Below are positions 13,517 through 18,209 of a DNA stretch of 18,209 bases, one piece after another. The notes beneath the pieces were generated by a model, which made no database searches, was not told where the DNA came from, and worked only from the letters and a program-made list of their open reading frames with translations. The DNA lies in contig PWVU01000125.1 of assembly GCA_003561715.1 (NCBI GenBank), forward strand, positions 1 to 18,209. The letters run 5' to 3'. Every line of letters starts with the position of its first letter. Positions within the stretch are counted from its first letter, which is position 1. A program made the translations under genes and the position numbers. This stretch comes from Candidatus Kaiserbacteria bacterium (GTDB lineage: Bacteria > Patescibacteriota > Minisyncoccia > Phycocordibacterales > UBA12088).

Positions 13517-14101
13517 TCAGAACCCCGCATTGGGATCTTTAAGATATTCAAGCTCTTCGGGTGTCGAGACGCGTCCGAGTATGCTGTTGCGATGCGGGTA
13601 GCGACCGAAGCGGTCGATCACTTTTTTATGCTTGATCGCCCATGAAGCATCCCACGTACCTGCTTCTGCAAGCTTGGTAAACAACGCAACCGAACGCTCC
13701 TGATCCGCCAGATCTTCCGAGTGCATAAAGGGCATATAAAAGAACGCCTGCTCGTGCCCCTCGAGTTCTTTGTCCATTCCCTTGACGATCCCCTCTTTGG
13801 CAAGCGCAAGCGCTTGCGCGTCGCTTGCAAACGCCTCGGGTGTGTCGCGATGGATATTGCGTGGGAATTGATCGAGCACAATGATGAGCGCAAGTCGCCC
13901 GCGCGCCGTCCCCGCCCAGGTATCGAGCTTCCCGCGCCTGGCCGCGCTCACGGTCGCCTCAAAGCGCTCACGAATATACTGATCGGTCTCATCACGTTTG
14001 GTAAACCAAAAATTCTTCCCTTCTTTTTCGTTCCCCTTTTCATACTCGTCACCAAACCAGAATGAGAGCACTTGGGTCTGTGAAGCAATAGAATCAGTCA
14101 T
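13517..14101 (-). CDS. DUF924 family protein
   Basis: 194 residues from the ATG at 14101. An upstream ATG at 14128 adds MRYVWYDAS, which is not family-like, and it would remove the candidate promoter. DUF924 hallmarks: QVLSFWFGDEYEKG near the N-terminus, LALIIVLDQFPRNIHRDTPEAF, FYMPFMHSEDLADQERSV, and a FGRYPHRNSILGR ending. The family is all-helical (TPR-like), cytosolic and of unknown function, found in bacteria and eukaryotes. It is 33 nt downstream of tas and may be in the same transcript. Confidence 0.9.
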   Translation of the reverse strand: MTDSIASQTQVLSFWFGDEYEKGNEKEGKNFWFTKRDETDQYIRERFEATVSAARRGKLDTWAGTARGRLALIIVLDQFPRNIHRDTPEAFASDAQALALAKEGIVKGMDKELEGHEQAFFYMPFMHSEDLADQERSVALFTKLAEAGTWDASWAIKHKKVIDRFGRYPHRNSILGRVSTPEELEYLKDPNAGF

Positions 14102-14107
14102 AGACGC

Positions 14108-14116
14108 ATCGTACCA
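14108..14116 (-). promoter_or_regulatory. Extended -10 before the DUF924 gene
   Basis: Minus-strand TGGTACGAT followed by exactly 6 nt and the ATG at 14101. The hexamer is 4 of 6. It has the same geometry as the protease and hydrolase genes. Confidence 0.3.
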
Positions 14117-14134
14117 TACATAGCGCATATCGCA

Positions 14135-15181
14135 TTACACCGTCACGTCAGGCATCTCGGTATGCACTACTTCTATATCCGCAAGCACCTCGGGAGAAAG
14201 TGTGAGTTCCGTCGCGTCGATCGCAGTCTTCAGTTGCTTCATCGTACGCGCACCAATAATTACCGATGTAGTGAACGACTGCATACGTGTAAATGCAATC
14301 GCCATCTGCGCAATATCAAGATCGTACTTGTCGGAAATCGCACAATAGCGCCTAATCGCCTCTTGTGCTTGCGGCGGATCATACCGAGCGCGATTTCGCT
14401 CAAACAACGTAAATCGCGCGCCCTCGGGTTTTGCGCCATCCAAGTATTTGCCCGTAAGTACTCCCATACCCAAGACCGAGTATGCCAATAATCCCACTTG
14501 CTCGCGAATCGCCATCTCTGCCAACCCAATCTCAAACGTGCGATTGGTGAGACTGTACTGATTTTGAATTGAAACTATCCGCGGCATTCCGTTTTCTCGT
14601 GCCAGACGAAGATATTCCGCAACACCCCACGGCGTTTCATTAGACACACCGATGTGTCGAATTTTTCCCGCGTCAACCATCTCCTTGAGCGCGGAAAGCG
14701 TTTCTTCGATCGGTGTCGACGCATCGTGCTCATCGTGCTGGTAACCTCGCTTGCCAAAGAAGTTTGTCTCGCGCTCGGGCCAGTGTATCTGATACAGATC
14801 GATATGATCGACGCCGAGCCGAGACAGTGATCCATTAAGTGCTTCATGGATACTGTTTCGATCGAGACGCGGAGTGGTACCCACATCACGTGTGCGGATC
14901 AGTGACGCTGGTGCGACCTTACTTGCAATCACCAGGTCATCTCGCTTGCCTCGTTTTTTGATCCAGTTGCCAATGTAGGTCTCGGTGCGACCCTGCAGCT
15001 CAGGCTCTGGCGGAATCGGATAGATCTCTGCGGTATCAAGAAAGGTCAGTCCACGCTCATCGACCGCATAGTCTAATTGCTCATGCGCTTCCGCTTCAGT
15101 ATTCTGCTGGCCCCATGTCATTGTGCCGAGGCACAAGACAGGCACTTGTATATCGGTATCTCCCAACATTCGATATTCCAT
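14135..15181 (-). CDS. tas: NADP(H)-dependent aldo/keto reductase, Tas type
   Basis: 348 residues, nearly the length of E. coli Tas, and similar throughout: LGTMTWGQQNTEAEAHEQLDYAVDERG, AEIYPIPPEPELQGRTETYIGNWI, DLYQIHWPERETNFFGKRGY, HIGVSNETPWGV, and SVLGMGVLTGKYLDGAKPEGAR. The AKR catalytic tetrad is D49, Y54, K88 and H133 in a TIM barrel. The C-terminal GARTMKQLKTAI segment contributes to NADPH binding. It reduces aldehydes or ketones; the physiological substrate of Tas is unclear. It is probably the first gene of a run that continues into DUF924. TAGAAGCG before the ATG is at most a weak ribosome-binding site. Confidence 0.94.
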   Translation of the reverse strand: MEYRMLGDTDIQVPVLCLGTMTWGQQNTEAEAHEQLDYAVDERGLTFLDTAEIYPIPPEPELQGRTETYIGNWIKKRGKRDDLVIASKVAPASLIRTRDVGTTPRLDRNSIHEALNGSLSRLGVDHIDLYQIHWPERETNFFGKRGYQHDEHDASTPIEETLSALKEMVDAGKIRHIGVSNETPWGVAEYLRLARENGMPRIVSIQNQYSLTNRTFEIGLAEMAIREQVGLLAYSVLGMGVLTGKYLDGAKPEGARFTLFERNRARYDPPQAQEAIRRYCAISDKYDLDIAQMAIAFTRMQSFTTSVIIGARTMKQLKTAIDATELTLSPEVLADIEVVHTEMPDVTV

Positions 15182-15214
15182 ACGCTTCTAAGAATTAGCT
15201 CGAAAACGGAGCGT

Positions 15215-15223
15215 ATTGTATCA
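15215..15223 (-). promoter_or_regulatory. Extended -10 promoter of tas
   Basis: Minus-strand TGATACAAT (5 of 6 plus TG), inside a small inverted repeat gcgtat/atacgc (15211-15228). The expected start near 15208 gives a ~27-nt leader. No clear -35. Confidence 0.45.
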
Positions 15224-15258
15224 TACGCCACAACACCCTCTGATATAGTTCAGACGAT

Positions 15259-15705
15259 TTACGCTTCGATCTTGATCTTCTTCAAAAGCGCAAACGGCTC
15301 CGCTTTGGTGTAATTGCCCGCGATCTCTCCCGCAAGCACATCGCGCAACTTTGGAGGAAGCGACTCAACAAGCGTCTTCATGGCATGCGCCGGCGCAAAC
15401 AAATACACCTCATCCCAACCGGCATCGGCAAGGGTCTTGGTCTGCTTCTTAAAGTCGGCAACAAACTCACGTTGCAATACCTCTTTTGCATCCTGTTTGG
15501 TCGACCACACCCCCATGGTCTGCCCTTTCCCACCGCGCACTTTGATATGCGCTCGCTCATCGCTTTCAGGAAGTTCCGCGCGAAATGCAACGATCTTTTG
15601 TATCTCCCCCCGACTCGCTTCATACGCCTCTGCGAACTGGGTGCCGCTTACCAAGAGGAGTGCTTTGGTATCTTCAAATTGCGGCAGTGATTGGGTGATT
15701 TTCAT
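15259..15705 (-). CDS. Host-attachment/baeRF-like small protein
   Basis: 148 residues from the ATG at 15705; a Met two codons upstream (15711) is equally possible, while the longer frame to 15780 crosses the promoter. Features: TKALLLVSGTQFAEAYEASRGEI (beta hairpin), a Lys-rich middle, DAGWDEVYLFAPAHAMKTLVESLPPKLRDVLAGEIAGNYTKAEPFALL at the C-terminus. This strand-helix order and the AP...LR..L..EI..NYTK ending resemble the 'protein required for attachment to host cells' family, related to bacterial release-factor-like (baeRF) proteins. Function in this organism is unknown. It is cytosolic, with no TM or signal. It is divergent from the fasciclin gene. Confidence 0.65.
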   Translation of the reverse strand: MKITQSLPQFEDTKALLLVSGTQFAEAYEASRGEIQKIVAFRAELPESDERAHIKVRGGKGQTMGVWSTKQDAKEVLQREFVADFKKQTKTLADAGWDEVYLFAPAHAMKTLVESLPPKLRDVLAGEIAGNYTKAEPFALLKKIKIEA

Positions 15706-15735
15706 ACACATAGCATTTAGCTGATACGTTACTGC

Positions 15736-15744
15736 AGTATACCA
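15736..15744 (-). promoter_or_regulatory. Extended -10 promoter of the host-attachment-like gene
   Basis: Minus-strand TGGTATACT (5 of 6 plus TG), expected start near 15729 and a leader of ~24 nt. The remaining divergent region (15745-15846) holds a 5-bp hairpin gtagc/gctac near 15798-15813 and only a weak CATAGT at 15834-15839 ahead of the fasciclin ATG. Confidence 0.5.
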
Positions 15745-15846
15745 TAGCAGATACACGACAGGTGTCACACGTGCGCACATACATCGTTACTGAGGATGTA
15801 GCCCCACAGCTACGTCATTTATTAGCAGATAACCATAGTAGTAGTT

Positions 15847-16887
15847 ATGCAACATTCAGTACGAAATATCATTGGCGGAGCGGTGCTCGCGCTTGGCGTA
15901 GCACTGCTCCCCCAGCAGGGCTTTGCGGCAGAACAGTCGATCGCGGAGATCGCGATCAATACCGATGACCTGTCGACGCTCGTATCGCTTGTATCCGCAG
16001 CGGGACTGGTGGAGACACTCGACACTGGCGGACCGTTTACGGTATTTGCACCGACCAACGAAGCATTCGCGCAATTACCGGAAGAAGTTGTCAATGTAGT
16101 TGTCGGAAACCCCGACATTCTGACCGCAATCCTCACCTACCATGTCGTGGGCGATAAGCTACTTGCGACTGATGTACTCAGTGTGTCATCCATCGGAACA
16201 CTGCAAGGTGAGTCACTCTCGGTGTCTCTCCAAAATGGGGATGCCTTTGTTGATGACTCACAGATCATTGCAACCGATATCAAAGCAAACAATGGTGTCG
16301 TGCACCTGATCGACACGGTACTTGTACCGCAAGCGGCCGTCGAGGCAATTGCCGCAGCGCTTACGCACGACGAGCCAACTAGCGGCGATTCCGCATCGAT
16401 CGTCGGTATTGCTTCGGCGACCGATGATCTGTCGACTCTGGTTTCATTGGTCTCGTCGGCAGGTCTCGCTGAGACACTCGATACCGGTGGGCCGTTCACG
16501 GTGTTTGCACCGACCAACAGCGCGTTTGGAAAATTGCCCGAGCGTGCTGTCAACATCATCGTAAGCAATCCTGACATTCTCAGTTCGGTTCTCACCTACC
16601 ACGTTGTAGGCGATGAACTGTTTGCTGAGGATGTATTGGCACAGCGTCGTATTGACACGCTCCAAGGCGAGTCACTCATGGTGCGCACATTCGCGGGCGA
16701 GCCGTATGTCAATTTCTCAAAGATCGTCGCGACCGATATTGAGGCAAGCAACGGGGTCGTACACCTGATCGATAACGTCCTTGTCCCACGCGAGGCACGT
16801 ATCGCAATCTTGCGCGCCGCAGTTGCCGAGTATCGAGCATCGATACACTCTCGTGCAGGCGCACGGACGTACATGCGCAGTCACTAA
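15847..16887 (+). CDS. Secreted protein with two fasciclin (FAS1) domains
   Basis: 346 residues. Signal peptide 1-28 (IIGGAVLALGVALLPQQGFAA). FAS1 domain 1 ~31-162 and domain 2 ~184-318 both contain the H1 box (GPFTVFAPTN.AF..LPE), the YHVV strand and the H2-type ending (NNGVVHLIDTVLVP / SNGVVHLIDNVLVP). The two domains are very alike (DDLSTLVSLVS.AGL.ETLDTGGPFTVFAPTN in both), pointing to internal duplication. FAS1 domains mediate adhesion to cells, matrix or polysaccharide. The C-terminal tail is Arg/Ala-rich with no anchor seen. It is followed 36 nt later by a strong terminator and then by a sigma factor gene. Confidence 0.95.
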   Translation: MQHSVRNIIGGAVLALGVALLPQQGFAAEQSIAEIAINTDDLSTLVSLVSAAGLVETLDTGGPFTVFAPTNEAFAQLPEEVVNVVVGNPDILTAILTYHVVGDKLLATDVLSVSSIGTLQGESLSVSLQNGDAFVDDSQIIATDIKANNGVVHLIDTVLVPQAAVEAIAAALTHDEPTSGDSASIVGIASATDDLSTLVSLVSSAGLAETLDTGGPFTVFAPTNSAFGKLPERAVNIIVSNPDILSSVLTYHVVGDELFAEDVLAQRRIDTLQGESLMVRTFAGEPYVNFSKIVATDIEASNGVVHLIDNVLVPREARIAILRAAVAEYRASIHSRAGARTYMRSH

Positions 16888-16923
16888 CGAGCCGCTTCCC
16901 ACCGTCAATAGGATGTGGCGAAC

Positions 16924-16948
16924 GGGGGCGGCATATGCCGCCCCCTTT
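16924..16948 (+). terminator. Intrinsic terminator of the fasciclin gene
   Basis: A perfect 22-nt palindrome of ggggg-cggcat / atgccg-ccccc followed by tttgtata. GC-rich stem, short T-run. It separates the fasciclin gene from the sigma factor gene. Confidence 0.75.
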
Positions 16949-16977
16949 GTATACCGAAAACGACCTATGAGCACACT

Positions 16978-17006
16978 TTGTCAGAACAGCATCTTTCGGG
17001 TAGTAT
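16978..17006 (+). promoter_or_regulatory. Promoter of the second ECF sigma factor gene
   Basis: -35 TTGTCA (16978-16983, 5 of 6), 17-nt spacer, -10 TAGTAT (17001-17006, 4 of 6). The ATG at 17015 begins 8 nt later, so the mRNA would be leaderless. It lies downstream of the fasciclin terminator and makes the earlier ATG at 16967 unlikely. Confidence 0.5.
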
Positions 17007-17014
17007 GCGAGCGC

Positions 17015-17548
17015 ATGGATGCGACCCACACACGCCTCGGTCTCTTTACAGAGATCTACGAGGAACACAAAGATATCATATTTTCCTACCTCTTCTATCG
17101 CGTGGGACGCGATCGTGAGCGGGCGGAAGACCTAGCGGGTGACGTCTTTTTCAAAGCATTTCGAGCATTTGAGCCGAATGAGCATGCATCACGCGCCCGC
17201 CCTTGGCTCTTTACTATCGCACGCAACACGCTTATCGACGCCTATCGCACCCATAAACCGACCGAGGTGCTTGACGAGGAGTCGCTCTTTGACGAGGTCG
17301 ACCTTGAAGCACTTCTCGATCAGTCTCTTGCCGCCGAGCAGGTACGCGCCAAGATAGACGAGCTCACCCCACACCAAAGGACGTGCATCAGTGCGTATTT
17401 TTTCGAAGACGTACCGACCGCACTGATCGCGGAGCGCCATAAGCTTTCACCCGAGTCGGTACGCCAACACATCAGTCGCGGACTCGCATCACTACGCAAA
17501 AAATGTACCGCCTTGGGGGCACTGATCATTTCTTTTCTCTCACTATGA
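17015..17548 (+). CDS. ECF-type RNA polymerase sigma factor (second)
   Basis: 177 residues from the ATG at 17015 (MDATHTRLGLFTEIYEEHKD); an earlier Met at 16967 lies before the promoter. Region 2 (~12-82): YEEHKDIIFSYLFYRVGRDRERAEDLAGDVFFKAF and RARPWLFTIARNTLIDAYR. An acidic linker ~84-105 follows. Region 4 (~110-163): LTPHQRTCISAYFFEDVPTALIAERHKLSPESVRQHISRGLASLRKK. A hydrophobic C-terminal tail (ALIISFLSL) is unusual for a cytosolic sigma factor. Its TGA overlaps the next gene's ATG (ATGA at 17545-17548), indicating coupling to a membrane protein, the likely regulator. The genomic link to the fasciclin gene suggests that gene as a target. Confidence 0.88.
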   Translation: MDATHTRLGLFTEIYEEHKDIIFSYLFYRVGRDRERAEDLAGDVFFKAFRAFEPNEHASRARPWLFTIARNTLIDAYRTHKPTEVLDEESLFDEVDLEALLDQSLAAEQVRAKIDELTPHQRTCISAYFFEDVPTALIAERHKLSPESVRQHISRGLASLRKKCTALGALIISFLSL

Positions 17549-18209
17549 CCAATCCACTGATCAAACAACTCTCACGATCCACCGATCGACGTATCCGCCT
17601 GCGTCTGCGTCTCATTGCGATCAGTCGCTGGATACAAGACCGCAAGCGCGTATTTGTGCTGGGTATCGGCGCACCACTCGTTGCGGCTACCGTTCTGGTA
17701 CTTGCGGTGTTCTCTCCCAACTACTCGGGTATTGCACCGCGCGCGGATATCGAACGCATTGCGTTCAATGTGCGCGAGGCGCAAGCGCGCGAGATCGAAA
17801 AGACCGAGACGGGCATTTATCACCTCAAGCGTGTTATTCGTGAAGGATACGACAAGCCGGCGTTCGTGGCACTGACAAAAGGCGACGTGCTTCCGGCACC
17901 CCTTCGCGTAGATACGATAGAAAGCTGGCAGCACAACGACATCTCGCTTGCACTCGTCACCTCAACCGCGCACGAGCATGCATTTCGTGCGTATCTTGCC
18001 GTACCGCACAATGGCGAGATCGGCGTGCACTTCTTTGGCGAGGAGCGTAATGACACACTCCCCGAAAGTCGCCATGCATTCGATGCCGCACATGATCTGG
18101 GAACGCTCTACACTGCCTTCCGTACCGATGAGCGGCCGAGTATTCCACTCATTCCCGATGACGCTGAGCTTGTTTCGATCTCTCCGCTTATATTTGCATT
18201 CTCGCCCGC
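17545..18209 (+). CDS. Single-TM protein coupled to the second sigma factor (putative anti-sigma factor; 3' end outside window)
   Basis: 221 full codons are visible, open to the right edge. The N-terminus (1-35) is highly basic (RSTDRRIRLRLRLIAISRWIQDRKR), then one TM (~36-57, VFVLGIGAPLVAATVLVLAVF), then a large extracytoplasmic part with an amphipathic helix (REAQAREIEKTETGIYHLKR) and beta-rich sequence. This topology (cytoplasmic stub, TM, outer sensor) and the ATGA overlap with the sigma gene suggest an anti-sigma factor, but there is no zinc motif and I recognise no family. The cytoplasmic stub is short and positively charged, which could also mean a different job, such as an envelope protein made with the sigma factor. 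Confidence 0.7.
   Translation, partial: MTNPLIKQLSRSTDRRIRLRLRLIAISRWIQDRKRVFVLGIGAPLVAATVLVLAVFSPNYSGIAPRADIERIAFNVREAQAREIEKTETGIYHLKRVIREGYDKPAFVALTKGDVLPAPLRVDTIESWQHNDISLALVTSTAHEHAFRAYLAVPHNGEIGVHFFGEERNDTLPESRHAFDAAHDLGTLYTAFRTDERPSIPLIPDDAELVSISPLIFAFSP

Noticed and set aside
16967..17014. Earlier start (MSTLCQ) for the second sigma factor
   Set aside because: It lies upstream of a good -35/-10 pair whose expected start is at 17013-17015; the ECF domain begins well after 17015.

Overview
This window reads like a bacterial chromosome segment from the Candidate Phyla Radiation (Patescibacteria, most likely Parcubacteria-like). That placement is inferred. The support is a short Cys-containing N-terminal motif followed by a Gmad2 domain, a surface protein of poly-glycine domain plus repeats behind a signal peptide, ECF sigma factors paired with unrecognised membrane proteins, and an almost complete lack of Shine-Dalgarno sequences. 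TGA is used as a stop (msrAB and both sigma genes), so the standard bacterial code applies, not the recoded Gracilibacteria/SR1 code.

Layout: positions 1-15705 carry seventeen genes, all on the minus strand, so they are read from right to left. 1-3278 is the 5' part of a very large secreted surface protein: signal peptide, poly-glycine domain, beta-rich spacer, and twelve ~41-residue propeller-like repeats that run off the left edge. Next come an envelope group (SIMPL protein, membrane-anchored thioredoxin-like protein, small secreted protein), an ECF sigma factor translationally coupled to a 3-TM membrane protein, a GDSL esterase, an anchored trypsin-like protease, the MscL channel, a YgjP-like metallopeptidase and a Gmad2-domain protein. 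Then follows a housekeeping and repair run: MsrAB fusion, alpha/beta hydrolase, RlmB-type rRNA methyltransferase, DUF924 protein, Tas-type aldo/keto reductase, and a small host-attachment/baeRF-like protein. From 15847 to the right edge the direction flips: a secreted protein with two fasciclin domains, a strong terminator, a second ECF sigma factor, and a coupled single-TM protein cut by the window end.

Together the genes suggest a cell-envelope theme: secreted adhesin-like proteins, two sigma/membrane-protein switches, osmotic relief (MscL), envelope proteolysis and oxidative repair of methionine.

The most unusual points are: a ~120-nt region at 9530-9649 that folds on paper into a nearly fully paired three-way junction; six exact copies of the plant-telomere-type heptamer at 7960-8001; promoters of the form TGnTAnnnT placed 6-9 nt before ATG, suggesting leaderless mRNAs; a terminator-like hairpin in the leader of the giant surface gene; and the fasciclin-sigma-membrane protein arrangement, which recalls mycobacterial SigK. 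All assignments are from reading the sequence; no database search was run.
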